A stretch of 64,000 bases of DNA from Marinobacter sp. CHS3-4 (GCF_030053415.1 NZ_JASGBJ010000002.1:124001-188000); one strand, 5' to 3'; numbered from the stretch's first letter, positions 46,101 through 54,267 are shown. Numbers and translations are program-made. Notes: generated by a model from the letters alone, not told the origin.

Positions 46101-46309
46101 ACGAGTACTGGGACGTCAACGGGAATTTCCTGAAGACCGTCTACGCCCGAAACATCGAAAACATTGATGGCATCTGGGCGGTAAGCGAACTTGAAGCGGT
46201 GAACCAGAAAACGGGTCACAGCACCCGCATCCAATTCGAGAACACGGATTACGGAGCTGAAGTACCTGCTCGCTTGTTCGAACAACATGCGTTGAAGCGG
46301 GGGTATTGA
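43148..46309 (+). CDS. MMPL/RND-family exporter fused to a LolA-like lipoprotein-sorting domain
   Basis: 1053 residues. Residues 1 to ~785 are a HpnN/MMPL-type transporter: two halves with a large periplasmic loop and about six membrane helices each, including AVADSIHIF and GLSVDFAIH in the repeated helix 4 region. Residues ~785-807 form a hydrophobic stretch ending KTAVA that looks like a retained signal peptide. Residues 808-1053 match the LolA-like outer-membrane lipoprotein-sorting family: WLYLPALRKVRRIS, GTDFTYEEIKKES, NGNFLKTVYARNI. In most relatives, as I recall, these are separate proteins. It probably exports a hydrophobic substrate across the inner membrane and hands it to the periplasmic domain. 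It is the first gene of the operon. Confidence 0.88.
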   Translation: MAQEISTHGERHTRAYGFFLRVIQLRWLTLITALFMVVGLGSQLGTLKKNTQADAFIDENEPALVYRKAVERIFNLKDPLVLAVANSGEKGIYNRESLELVRWLTNALASVENIDPQGITSLATESNIEGDTFGMEVREFLDGPLSDAHIAWIKNGIRHFPLYEGSLVAADGSMTLVIAELLDQEQAEATYQAVTTLIEQAPTGSNDVHVAGEGAVVGFLSEYIDRDAKRLNPLAALIITAVLVVAFFSLRAALIPNLIVLGTVAVTLGAMASSGTEFFVITNGLIVCMIGIAVADSIHIFSEYYETQAADPSLQRADAIAISMARIWRPVTLTTLTTAAGFLALYPTNDMPPMQFFGVFGAFAVFVAGILSLFVTPSLLSFVKLKPSRAFKHQSNQRQSRGILKVLSHVALEHPRKVLGGGMLVAAISLVGATKVIVNEERIENFQPYEAIYVADKAINRAMDGTYFLDVVIETPEAEGIYDPGVLSKINELQTFLEQQTEVHGTTSIVDYIKQMHKAVNEDDARFYSLPDDKNLIAQLFLLYTASGDPTDFEERVDSQRQTALVRASLKEGSYLLSQSLVPKLERYLQSQFNGEVTAQISGRINVDYHWIGGIAETHLNSVIVSFVAVFLMAALLFRSIVGALMAGIPVGLSILVIYGVMGLKGIWLGVGTSMFAAIAIGLSVDFAIHTIERLKQLSPQSTDASMKQQIAGLFMSTGRALWFNLLAVALGFGVLMTSKVPPLINFGALVALAVSIAFLASLLVLPAIVYIFKPRFIFNPNGSFWKTSLILVAILLVGTLAKTAVASEEAPEVGQIIEQMNTRPEGTSVQRDMKITLTDSRGSVREEQTRAFRRYFGETKKTVIFYTKPGTVAGTAFLTWDYAESQRDDDQWLYLPALRKVRRISASDRGDYFLGTDFTYEEIKKESKIAAEDYRFSLLGEAQVDGHHTWKVEATPVSAEVSNALGYGKVVLWIDSTVWIPRKNEYWDVNGNFLKTVYARNIENIDGIWAVSELEAVNQKTGHSTRIQFENTDYGAEVPARLFEQHALKRGY

Positions 46310-46310
46310 A

Positions 46311-47573
46311 ATGAAACGCTTCACTCAAGTTATCGCCCTCGTAAATTTGATTGGTATCGGTCCGTTCGCTAGCGCGATGGATCTGGAGCATGCGTCTCTT
46401 GTGAGCTTCGAGAGTGCCTATACTCATGAATCTGGCACCTGGCAGAAACAGGAACTGATCTGGCGGCCAGAGTGGACTGCCCGGTTTAACTCGGGTGCCC
46501 GTCTCACACTGTTGGGAGAAGCACGCATGGATGCAGAGGATAATCTTGATCCAGGCCAGCCACGGCAGCCCTTTAGGGCAGGGCTCACTCGTAAGAACTT
46601 CCCCGATGACCGTATCGACCTGGAGCTCAGAGAACTCTATCTGGATCATTACCTGGCGGACACCTATCTCCGAGTGGGTAAACAGCAGATTGTCTGGGGC
46701 CAGGCAGATGGCTTGAGAGTGCTGGATGTGATCAACCCATTGAGCTACCGCGAGTTCATCTTGCCCGACATCGAGCATCGCAGAATCCCTCTGTGGTCTG
46801 CGCTGGCGGAAATTCCAGTCGAGGAATGGACGGCGCAAATTGTCTGGATTCCCGACGCCACGGTCACCGAAAGCCCGCTGCCGGGAGCATCCTATTCCGT
46901 CATTCCAGACCCTTTTGGCAAGGGCAGGTTAACGGTGGATCGCCCGGAATCACTTGAGCAGAGCGATGTTGGTTTCAGGCTATCGAGCTTTCAGAAGGGA
47001 TGGGATCTGACGCTGAATTATCTGTACCACACCATTGATGATCCGCTGATCCGTTTCGATTCCGCAGAGCGAAGGGTCCTCGCAAGCTACAACCGTTCAC
47101 ACCTCATTGGAGCCACTGCCTCAAAACCCTTCGGCAGTATGACGTTGCGCTCTGAAATCGGGGTCGAGACCGAAAAACGATTTTTCGATACCGCCTCAGG
47201 GAATGTCATTGAGTCTGAGGTTGCATCTTATGTCCTTGGCCTGGATTTCAGTGGCTTCGCCGACTGGTTTATCAGCGGCCAGCTGTTTCAAACCCACCGT
47301 TTCAACCACCTGAGCGGCACCGAACGCTCCAGTGAAATGGTGACATTGCTGTTACGTCGGGATGCTTTTAACAACGCGCTTCAGCTGGAGGCGTTGAGCA
47401 TCTATGACGTAGACGTTAAGGATTCATTGATACAGCTGGAAGCGGAATACACCGCTGCAACCAACGTGGTCATCCGGGCGGGCTCTGACCTCTTCTTTGG
47501 AGAGCGAAGCGGCACTTTTGGCCAGTTCCGGGATGAAAGCCGGATTACAGCCGGCTTCACCCTGAGTTTTTAA
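46311..47573 (+). CDS. DUF1302-like outer-membrane beta-barrel protein
   Basis: 420 residues with a signal peptide (about 1-22) and alternating beta-strand pattern ending in TAGFTLSF with terminal Phe. The motif LRVGKQQIVWGQADGLRVLDVINPLSYREF is typical of DUF1302 barrels, which often accompany MMPL transporters and LolA-like proteins. It starts one base after the fusion's stop codon, so coupled expression is likely. It is the best candidate for the outer-membrane end of this export system. Confidence 0.85.
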   Translation: MKRFTQVIALVNLIGIGPFASAMDLEHASLVSFESAYTHESGTWQKQELIWRPEWTARFNSGARLTLLGEARMDAEDNLDPGQPRQPFRAGLTRKNFPDDRIDLELRELYLDHYLADTYLRVGKQQIVWGQADGLRVLDVINPLSYREFILPDIEHRRIPLWSALAEIPVEEWTAQIVWIPDATVTESPLPGASYSVIPDPFGKGRLTVDRPESLEQSDVGFRLSSFQKGWDLTLNYLYHTIDDPLIRFDSAERRVLASYNRSHLIGATASKPFGSMTLRSEIGVETEKRFFDTASGNVIESEVASYVLGLDFSGFADWFISGQLFQTHRFNHLSGTERSSEMVTLLLRRDAFNNALQLEALSIYDVDVKDSLIQLEAEYTAATNVVIRAGSDLFFGERSGTFGQFRDESRITAGFTLSF

Positions 47574-47604
47574 CGAATAACATTCTTAACACAGGAGATT
47601 AATA

Positions 47605-48033
47605 ATGTTAGATAAAGCACTGATCACATTTGGGATAGTTCTTTACGCGGTTGTCGTTCCTTACCTGGAAATAAACGATACCCACGTCTTCAATTCTGCC
47701 TGGGTCGCTCATGCAAAATTGCATGAGGTGTGGCAGTTGATCACGAACTCATCGCTTGGAGCCGTTGCTCTGTGGTTGACCTGGTTTACTGCCGACGGAA
47801 GAGGCAAGGCAAGCCTTATCGCCTTACTGGTAACCGGGGGCTTCCTCGCCGCGTTTGCCATGCAGGATCTTTATGGAGGATCCATGGTTCACCCAGATGG
47901 CACCGAAAAAACAGCCTTTGGCATCAACGTTGGTGTTCTGGGTTTTGGCTGGGTATTTCTTAGCTCCCTGTTTACGTTGGCGAGGGCAGCAAAAGACGCT
48001 TCCGCAAAGGCACAATCAGGAGTCTACCAATGA
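47605..48033 (+). CDS. Small four-helix membrane protein, unknown
   Basis: 142 residues with four predicted membrane segments (about 5-22, 44-62, 70-88, 105-125). No motif recognised. AGGAG lies upstream of the ATG and the stop overlaps the MAPEG start (ATGA). Operon position suggests a role in the same membrane process. Confidence 0.65.
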   Translation: MLDKALITFGIVLYAVVVPYLEINDTHVFNSAWVAHAKLHEVWQLITNSSLGAVALWLTWFTADGRGKASLIALLVTGGFLAAFAMQDLYGGSMVHPDGTEKTAFGINVGVLGFGWVFLSSLFTLARAAKDASAKAQSGVYQ

Positions 48034-48449
48034 GCAACCAGCTGATTCTTTACCCGGTGCTGGCCCATATGTTTCTGGTATTTGGTCTGTATATCCTTCT
48101 GGGCAAACGAAAGTCTGCCGCTCGACGCAGCAAAACCGTCGACTTGAAGAAAGCAGCTCTGGATACGAATGCATGGCCTGGCGACGTTATTCAAGTGTCC
48201 AACTGCATCACTAACCAGTTTCAAACACCGGTCATTTTCTATGTGCTTGCGATGATTCTTTTAACTCAGGAGTTCACCAACGTTTATACCCTTGGGCTTG
48301 CCTGGGTATTCGTCCTTGCGCGTTACACTCACGCCTATGTGCACGTAGGCAGTAATTATGTGCCGATGCGATTACGATTCTTCTTGATCGCAACGCTCTC
48401 ACTCTTAATCCTGACCGGGATGGTGATGGTGCTTCTTCTGATGCAATGA
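48030..48449 (+). CDS. MAPEG-family membrane protein
   Basis: 139 residues, four membrane helices, with the MAPEG-like features QVSNCITNQFQTPVIFYVLAM and ARYTHAYVHVGSNYVPMR. MAPEG proteins include glutathione transferases and eicosanoid-metabolising enzymes, and bacterial members are mostly uncharacterised. Its start overlaps the preceding stop by four bases. A lipid- or xenobiotic-modifying role would fit the locus but is inference. Confidence 0.82.
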   Translation: MSNQLILYPVLAHMFLVFGLYILLGKRKSAARRSKTVDLKKAALDTNAWPGDVIQVSNCITNQFQTPVIFYVLAMILLTQEFTNVYTLGLAWVFVLARYTHAYVHVGSNYVPMRLRFFLIATLSLLILTGMVMVLLLMQ

Positions 48450-48543
48450 ACTTTTCATCAATCCAAACGCAAACGAAGAACCCAAATTTATCGAGATGCC
48501 ATCACAGTGATAGGCGCGACAGAAAAGACCGGAGATACGGAAT

Positions 48544-48984
48544 ATGCAAATGAATGTGATTGCGCTTGTAGTCGGCACCATCATTGCTGCGATAGTTATC
48601 GGGAAGCTGGGACGCGCTCGCTCTGCTAACAGCATCAAACTTTACGCAGTTTTCCTGGCAACATTTCCTGTCTATTACTTCGTTTTCGCAGTTTGGGCAG
48701 GGGATTTTGATGCACTCTTTAAAGAAATACTGGTGAGTCTCGGATTTTTATCCCTTGCCATCATTGCCCACAAGTCAAAAAGCCTTGCCAGTCTTATTGT
48801 GCTCGCCGTCGGATACATAGGGCATGCCATCTATGATGTGGCTCATGATGAACTATTCATTAACTCCGGTACGCCCAACTGGTGGCCGGAGTTCTGCGGC
48901 GCTGTCGACGTCATTATTGGGGCGTACTTGCTGTACATCGTGCACGTGACACTGCATGGGCGGGGAAAATCGCGAGAGGGATAA
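48544..48984 (+). CDS. DUF6010-like membrane protein
   Basis: 146 residues, four predicted helices, with the conserved-looking HAIYDVAHDELFINSGTPNW and WPEFCGAVDVIIGAYL. Family function is unknown. GGAGATACGG precedes the ATG. It lies 94 bases after the MAPEG gene and is probably the last gene of the operon or its own unit. Confidence 0.65.
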   Translation: MQMNVIALVVGTIIAAIVIGKLGRARSANSIKLYAVFLATFPVYYFVFAVWAGDFDALFKEILVSLGFLSLAIIAHKSKSLASLIVLAVGYIGHAIYDVAHDELFINSGTPNWWPEFCGAVDVIIGAYLLYIVHVTLHGRGKSREG

Positions 48985-49031
48985 GGGAACGGTTTCCAAC
49001 AATAAGCAGTTCTTCTTTCTGGATTCCACGA

Positions 49032-49862
49032 CTAACCAATCGTGGTTGTGCTCAGTTTCTTCCATTCTCTGGGAGTCAGGCCGGTATTTTTTTTGAACGC
49101 ACGAGCAAATGCCGATGGATCCTCATAGCCAACTTCGAGGCCTATGAGGGACATTGGCAGATCTTTCTTGATCCGTTTTTTTGCCGCTGCAATCCTTGCA
49201 TTTTGCACATATTCACCGGGGCTCATTCCCAGTAGATTCTTAAAATTCTGGATAAAACTGGAACGGGACATGGCCACCACTTCCGCCAATTTATCGACCG
49301 TTAGATCCTGACTAAGATTAGCGTCGATAAAATTGATGACCTTACTCATCTGGCGATCTGCCAGCGCTGCCAGCATTCCTTTGTTCGAATTGCCGCCGGA
49401 GACAATATGCCTTAATACATTCACAAAAATGAGCTCCACGAGTCGATTCATGACCGCATCTCGACCTTCGTGGTTCGTTTCCGCTTCAGTAAAGAGAACC
49501 TCTACAAAAGCGCCCAATCCCGGCACGGAGTCTAAGGGTAGGGTAACGGTGGCCGGCAGGGCCTCTAAAACTGGGTGTCGTTCCCCGATCTGAAATTTAA
49601 TTGAAGCACAGACCATCTCAGCGCCACTGCGATCTGCACCAAAGAGCCGGTGGGGCTGGGGCTTTACCGAAAAAATCAGAGTTGGTTCACTAAGCGTGCT
49701 TTTTTCGCCATTTGCACCAGTGATTTCCAGCACCCCCGACCGGAGCACATGAATGTAGCCGGTTCCTTCATCTTCAAACGACGCAAGTCCGCAGAGCTGC
49801 CCTCGGAAAAACACCCCTGCGTTCACATTCAATTGTTCGAGTATGAAAGATAGCCTGTCCAT
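49032..49862 (-). CDS. AraC-family regulator with cupin_6-like sensor domain
   Basis: 276 residues. The N-terminal half resembles a cupin ligand-binding domain (LRSGVLEITGANGEKSTLSEPTLIFSVKPQPHRLFGAD). The C-terminal half is an AraC double helix-turn-helix (about 175-275: LSQDLTVDKLAEVVAMSRSSF, VGYEDPSAFARAFKKNTGLTPREWK). Lies eight bases after the DUF1348 gene on the same strand, so the pair is likely an operon. Effector unknown. Confidence 0.9.
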   Translation of the reverse strand: MDRLSFILEQLNVNAGVFFRGQLCGLASFEDEGTGYIHVLRSGVLEITGANGEKSTLSEPTLIFSVKPQPHRLFGADRSGAEMVCASIKFQIGERHPVLEALPATVTLPLDSVPGLGAFVEVLFTEAETNHEGRDAVMNRLVELIFVNVLRHIVSGGNSNKGMLAALADRQMSKVINFIDANLSQDLTVDKLAEVVAMSRSSFIQNFKNLLGMSPGEYVQNARIAAAKKRIKKDLPMSLIGLEVGYEDPSAFARAFKKNTGLTPREWKKLSTTTIG

Positions 49863-49870
49863 AATAAGTA

Positions 49871-50341
49871 TCAGATTCCCAAGTCACTTAGACCAGGATG
49901 ATCATCCGGTCTTCTGCCAAGAGACCAACGAAACAGCCTGTCTGATTCCTTGATCGGACTGTCATTGATAGACGCAAACCGGTTTTTCATCAGACCGTTC
50001 GCGTCAAATTCCCAGTTTTCGTTGCCATAGGATCGAAACCAGTTCCCGCTGTCATCGTGCCATTCGTAAGCATACCTTACAGCGATCCGGTCGTCTGAAA
50101 ATGCCCATAACTCTTTGATCAGGCGGTAATCCAGCTCACGATTCCACTTTCGGGTTAAAAATTCCTCTACCTCTGTACGGCCATTTGCGAATTCTGCTCG
50201 ATTTCTCCAGCGCGTGTCCTCAGTGTAAGCAAGCTTAACTTTGGCTGGATCTCTGCTGTTCCATCCATCCTCCGCAAGACGAACTTTTTTTATAGCAGCC
50301 TCGCGGTCAAAGGGCGGAATTGGCGGGCGTTCGTTGCTCAT
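49871..50341 (-). CDS. DUF1348 (NTF2-like) protein
   Basis: 156 residues from the ATG at 50341, preferred over the adjacent ATG at 50344 because GGAG is then seven bases away. [12 protein letters not shown]-like and [18 protein letters not shown] segments and [19 protein letters not shown] match DUF1348 in the NTF2-like fold, often annotated near reductases. Function unknown. It is divergent from the tetR gene, whose operators lie between them. Confidence 0.85.
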   Translation of the reverse strand: MSNERPPIPPFDREAAIKKVRLAEDGWNSRDPAKVKLAYTEDTRWRNRAEFANGRTEVEEFLTRKWNRELDYRLIKELWAFSDDRIAVRYAYEWHDDSGNWFRSYGNENWEFDANGLMKNRFASINDSPIKESDRLFRWSLGRRPDDHPGLSDLGI

Positions 50342-50372
50342 CATTGATCTCCATTGAAAGCAAAATAAAAAC

Positions 50373-50388
50373 TAGACCGGTTGGTCTA
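50373..50388. promoter_or_regulatory. TetR-type operator, copy 1
   Basis: TAGACCGGTTGGTCTA is a near-perfect 16-base palindrome. It lies 25 bases (centre to centre) from copy 2. Confidence 0.75.
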
Positions 50389-50397
50389 TTTTGATTA

Positions 50398-50413
50398 TAG
50401 ACAGATCTGTCTA
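50398..50413. promoter_or_regulatory. TetR-type operator, copy 2
   Basis: TAGACAGATCTGTCTA is a perfect palindrome sharing the TAGAC...GTCTA half sites with copy 1. Both lie between the DUF1348 and tetR genes, so both promoters are likely controlled. Confidence 0.8.
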
Positions 50414-50452
50414 TATCTAGCAACATAGGCCAGTCAAAGATGGGGGGAAGAA

Positions 50453-51022
50453 ATGGGACGACGGCAGCATTTGATCGACACGGCATTGAAACTGTTTTAC
50501 GAGCAGGGGATTCATGCCACCGGTATCAATCAGGTCCTGGATGTAGCTCAGGTCGCAAAGCAGACGCTTTATAATCACTTTGAGAGCAAAGACAGCCTTG
50601 TTGAAGCGGCAGTTGTGCATCGCGACTTTGTTTTCTATGGCTGGCTGGCTGATCGATTGAGCCAGTGCGCAGCCGGCAAGGAAGCCCTACTGGAGGTATT
50701 CGATGCCATTCACGACTGGTTTAACAATAAAGTTCCCATGCTAAACCGCTTTTGCGGATGCTTCTTCATTAACACTTGTGGCGAGTTCAGTGACCCGGAA
50801 CATGAGGTACACAAGCGTTGCGCTGAGCACAAAGCACGGGTGTTTGAGCTCTTGCTCGGCCACGCCAGGAAAGTGACCCGCTCCGAGGCCGAGGCCAAAA
50901 ATCTGGCCTATGCACTCTCGTTATTGAAGGAAGGGGCCACGATCAAAGCACATGTTGAGGGCGATCTCGAAGCCGCTCTGTCAGCAAAGCAGATCGCCGC
51001 CAGAATGATCTCATCACACTGA
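50453..51022 (+). CDS. TetR-family transcriptional regulator
   Basis: 189 residues with an N-terminal TetR HTH (about 1-50: GIHATGINQVLDVAQVAKQTLYNHF) and a helical ligand domain with LNRFCGCFFINTCGEF, a TetR_C_16/YcdC-like pattern. GGGGGAAG precedes the ATG. Two palindromes ahead of it suggest it represses itself and the divergent DUF1348-AraC pair. Effector unknown. Confidence 0.9.
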   Translation: MGRRQHLIDTALKLFYEQGIHATGINQVLDVAQVAKQTLYNHFESKDSLVEAAVVHRDFVFYGWLADRLSQCAAGKEALLEVFDAIHDWFNNKVPMLNRFCGCFFINTCGEFSDPEHEVHKRCAEHKARVFELLLGHARKVTRSEAEAKNLAYALSLLKEGATIKAHVEGDLEAALSAKQIAARMISSH

Positions 51023-51075
51023 TTCAGGCTGCGTTGAGACCAACGGATCTTAGCGATACCGTGTAAGAGAAACGT

Positions 51076-51294
51076 TTATTCCTGAGCGTTTTTGCGAGGC
51101 CCCCCGGCCGACCACTTACCTAGCAAGAAAACGAAAAATGGCACGCAGTAGGTCAGTACAGCTGGTAACCAACGAATTTCATCGTGTCCCAACAGGGCAT
51201 CCAGTTGATTAATGACCAATAGAACGGTACCAACCAGCAGAGCTACTTTTATTGCTTGCCGGGTGTGACGTTTAAACAATACGAGCAGTGGCAT
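51076..51294 (-). CDS. NrtS-like small membrane protein
   Basis: 72 residues from the ATG at 51294, with GAGGAGG six bases upstream. Two membrane helices and the pattern AIKVALLVGTVLLVINQLDALLG...WLPAVLTYCVPF resemble the NrtS nitrate/nitrite transporter family. The start lies inside the end of the upstream oxidoreductase gene (23-base overlap). Nitrate transport is inferred from family resemblance; no nitrate reductase gene is near. Confidence 0.6.
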   Translation of the reverse strand: MPLLVLFKRHTRQAIKVALLVGTVLLVINQLDALLGHDEIRWLPAVLTYCVPFFVFLLGKWSAGGPRKNAQE

Positions 51295-52702
51295 AAACAT
51301 CCTCCTCATTCTGCGCTGTATCCAGCTGCGCGGCCGCATCTCTGAAGGCTGTGCGCACGCCCTCTTCAACCACCGGGTGGTAAAACGGCATCGCTAGAAT
51401 TTCACCCACTGTGAGAGACTGTTGGACCGCCCAGGACAAAAGATGACCTATGTGCTCGGCTGCAGGGCCGAACATTTCGGCACCCAAAAAGATACCAGTG
51501 CGTTTCTCCACATAGACCTTAAGCATGCCTTGATTTTTTGCCATGACGCGGCTGCGACCCTGATTATGAAAGCCCACCTTGCCCGTAACAAAACTCTGCT
51601 CTTTCAGTTGCTGGGCTCGTTTTCCTACGCTAGAAATTTGTGGGTCGGAGAAGACTACACCCAGACCGGCGCGGCGATGGCCGACCTCAACCAAGGGAAA
51701 AACGCCCGCGTTACGACCCGCTATGCGCCCCTCATCTGAAGCTTCATGCAGGAGGGGGATTTCATTGTTAACATCACCCGCAATGAAAACATGGGGCAGG
51801 CTGGTCTGAAGGGTGTGCCGGTCAAATACAGGCACGCCACGACCATCTAGAACCAATCCCGTTTTCTCTAAATCGAGCTTGTCGGTATTCGGAACTCGTC
51901 CGGTCGCCGCAAGCACGTAGTCCACATCTTCCTTTCGCTGGACGCCAGTTGCATCGCGGTAGGCGAGCCTGACCCCGGAAGGGGTCAACTCCGTTCCGAG
52001 GACCTCAGCATTCAATCTCAGGTCAAATTCGGACTGGAATGTGGCGGCCGCGATACCGCGGATCTCTGGATCGCCTATACCGCCTATCGAATCACCGCGC
52101 GCCAGCATCGTAACGTTTACACCCAGGCGGCTCAGGGCCTGTCCCAGTTCAAGCCCAATCACGCCGGCACCAACAACGAGCACGGATTTCGGGAGTTGCT
52201 CCAGCTCGAAAATATCATCATTAATGACAACTCGATTGCCAGCACCCTCGAGTACTTGGGGAATAGAAGGCCTCGACCCGGTTGCGATGACAATCCGTTT
52301 GGCAATGATTTCGAGACCGTTATCGATCAATAGCCTGTGAGCGTCCAAAAACCGCGCGTACCCACGAACTTTGTGCTTATCATCGAACCCATCGACGTCG
52401 TTTTCGACGAATCCAACGAACCGATCACGCTCAGCCTTTACCCGCGCCATAACAGCTGCGCCATTGACCTCCACGGAAGGCACATTCACTCCAAAAATTT
52501 CTGCATGGCCGGCAGCATGGGCTGCTTCAGCTGCCGCTATAAGGAGTTTGCTCGGCATGCAGCCCACACGCGCACAGGTTGTGCCGTAGGGACCGCCTTC
52601 GATAAGCGCAATACTGTCGGTATGTTTTCGAGCCTCTCGATAGGCGCTCATCCCCGCCGTACCGGCACCAATAATCGCAACATCAACGTTCCGCTTGAGC
52701 AT
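51272..52702 (-). CDS. Pyridine nucleotide-disulfide oxidoreductase (dihydrolipoyl dehydrogenase-like)
   Basis: 476 residues from the ATG at 52702 with GGAGAAAG upstream. FAD motif GAGTAG, redox Cys43-x4-Cys48 (TTCARVGCMPSK), second Rossmann GAGVIGLELGQAL, and C-terminal FYHPVVEEG with the base histidine. It is closest in pattern to orphan Lpd/mercuric-reductase-type proteins rather than a complex-bound E3. The glutaredoxin-like gene just upstream suggests a thiol redox role. Confidence 0.85.
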   Translation of the reverse strand: MLKRNVDVAIIGAGTAGMSAYREARKHTDSIALIEGGPYGTTCARVGCMPSKLLIAAAEAAHAAGHAEIFGVNVPSVEVNGAAVMARVKAERDRFVGFVENDVDGFDDKHKVRGYARFLDAHRLLIDNGLEIIAKRIVIATGSRPSIPQVLEGAGNRVVINDDIFELEQLPKSVLVVGAGVIGLELGQALSRLGVNVTMLARGDSIGGIGDPEIRGIAAATFQSEFDLRLNAEVLGTELTPSGVRLAYRDATGVQRKEDVDYVLAATGRVPNTDKLDLEKTGLVLDGRGVPVFDRHTLQTSLPHVFIAGDVNNEIPLLHEASDEGRIAGRNAGVFPLVEVGHRRAGLGVVFSDPQISSVGKRAQQLKEQSFVTGKVGFHNQGRSRVMAKNQGMLKVYVEKRTGIFLGAEMFGPAAEHIGHLLSWAVQQSLTVGEILAMPFYHPVVEEGVRTAFRDAAAQLDTAQNEEDVYATARIV

Positions 52703-52752
52703 TTCTTTCTCCAATCTTTTCCGTTGCACCATTCGCACTGTTATTGAGCTTC

Positions 52753-53019
52753 TCAAGCTGCTCGGCGTCTTAGGTATTGAATGATTGCTTGAGACTCATA
52801 GAGCCAATGCGACTGACCATTAGAGTCAATTCTGAGGCAGGGGACCTGGGCTTTACCTCCGCCTTTGACCAGCTCTTCTCGATACGCCGAGTTACCTGCG
52901 ATATTGCGCAGCTCTACTTCGGTGTCGATAGAGTTCAGCGCGCCCAAGGTGACCTGGCAGAAAGGGCAACCGGGCTGATGGTAGAGAGTCAAAGAAGTGA
53001 TCTTAGGATTGAATGACAT
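52753..53019 (-). CDS. Glutaredoxin/GST-N-like thiol protein
   Basis: 88 residues from the ATG at 53019, GGAGG upstream. CPFC (Cys18, Cys21) and the ending LYESQAIIQYLRRR give a glutaredoxin or glutathione-transferase N-domain. It has the dithiol active site of glutaredoxins. Cytoplasmic. It precedes the disulfide oxidoreductase by about 50 bases on the same strand. Confidence 0.85.
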   Translation of the reverse strand: MSFNPKITSLTLYHQPGCPFCQVTLGALNSIDTEVELRNIAGNSAYREELVKGGGKAQVPCLRIDSNGQSHWLYESQAIIQYLRRRAA

Positions 53020-53192
53020 TAGCAATTTCCTCCGCTGTGTTTGTTAACGGTATTGTCATTGCAAATGTCAGGGATAAGGCGGCAGAAAGTTCATAAAAAT
53101 GGGCTAAGTGTTCAGTAGAAGCACCAGGGAAGGTTTGAGAAACGATTGAATGCCTGACAATGCGTCTCTTCGGAACGCTGAAACTCTTGCAA

Positions 53193-54098
53193 TCAAGTCA
53201 GGCTTAATTCATTAGAGAGCCGTTGTGCCATCAGGTCGATAAAACTTCGCACCTTTGAAGAGGACAGTCGACTTTCTCTGTGCACGATGTGAATCGGAAT
53301 CCTTGGCAATTCATAATTCTCCAGGACGACCTTGAGCCGCCCCGCCTTCAGCTCATCGGCTACCTGGTAGGAGATCACCCTTGTAATACCGAAGCTTTCC
53401 AAGGCGGCATTAATCGCTGCTTGGTTCGTGGAGACCATTAATCTTGGATGAATATGAAACGCCGTCTTCCTACCTTTCAGGTCAAATTTCCAGTCGTGCG
53501 ACATACTTCCGGACTGAGACGAAATCAAGGTGTGATTTTTTAGATCGTCCAGGTTTTGAGGTATGCCGCGTTGTGACAAATAGTCTGGCGAGGCGACCAG
53601 CAATACCCGAACATGCCCGACTTTTTTCGCTCTCATGCTGGAATCCGGCAACACGCCTATCCGTATTCCTACATCGAAACCCTCCTCGAGTAAATTCACC
53701 ACCCGATCAAGGAAAATGGCTTCAACCTGGGTTTGTGGATAGCGATTGAGGTATTCAACCAGGCCAGGAACGATATAGCGCTGACCAAAAAGAACCGGAG
53801 CTGTCACGCTCAGAAGCCCCTTGGGCTCCGAGTTGATCCCTATTACGGCTTCATTGGCCAGTTCGATATCCTGGATAATTCGGCGTGCGTCCTCCAGATA
53901 ACGTGAGCCTGCGTCGGTTGTTTTGACGATGCGCGTGGTCCTGGTGAAAAGCATGACCCCTAGCTCGCTTTCGAGCGCTGCGACGGCTCGAGTAACGGCT
54001 GGGGGCGACATGTTTAATCGTCGGCTGGCTGGTGCAAACCCTCCTTCCTCCGCCACCGCGACAAACACTTTCATGAGATGAAGTTGATCCATAGACAT
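53193..54098 (-). CDS. LysR-family transcriptional regulator
   Basis: 301 residues with an N-terminal winged HTH (about 1-60: SRRLNMSPPAVTRAVAALESELGVMLFTRTTR) and a substrate-binding domain. Divergent from the AhpD-like gene with a perfect inverted repeat between them. It probably activates that operon in response to an unknown ligand. Confidence 0.92.
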   Translation of the reverse strand: MSMDQLHLMKVFVAVAEEGGFAPASRRLNMSPPAVTRAVAALESELGVMLFTRTTRIVKTTDAGSRYLEDARRIIQDIELANEAVIGINSEPKGLLSVTAPVLFGQRYIVPGLVEYLNRYPQTQVEAIFLDRVVNLLEEGFDVGIRIGVLPDSSMRAKKVGHVRVLLVASPDYLSQRGIPQNLDDLKNHTLISSQSGSMSHDWKFDLKGRKTAFHIHPRLMVSTNQAAINAALESFGITRVISYQVADELKAGRLKVVLENYELPRIPIHIVHRESRLSSSKVRSFIDLMAQRLSNELSLT

Positions 54099-54127
54099 TC
54101 CCGGTCATTCCAGTGATTGGCGCCCTG

Positions 54128-54150
54128 ATTATTCCGCTATTAGGAATAAT
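54128..54150. promoter_or_regulatory. LysR-type operator candidate
   Basis: ATTATTCC (54128-54135) and GGAATAAT (54143-54150) are perfect 8-base inverted arms around a 7-base spacer. It lies 30 bases before the LysR start and 118 before the AhpD-like start. Confidence 0.7.
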
Positions 54151-54267
54151 GTATTGTGAATTTCGGGTATTCTTTAATCAAGGGTTTTTGGCCAAACTTG
54201 CTCTCGTCGGCGAATGAAAGCTTTCGCTAGATCGCCTAAACCACCATTAATTATTAAGGAGCAGACC

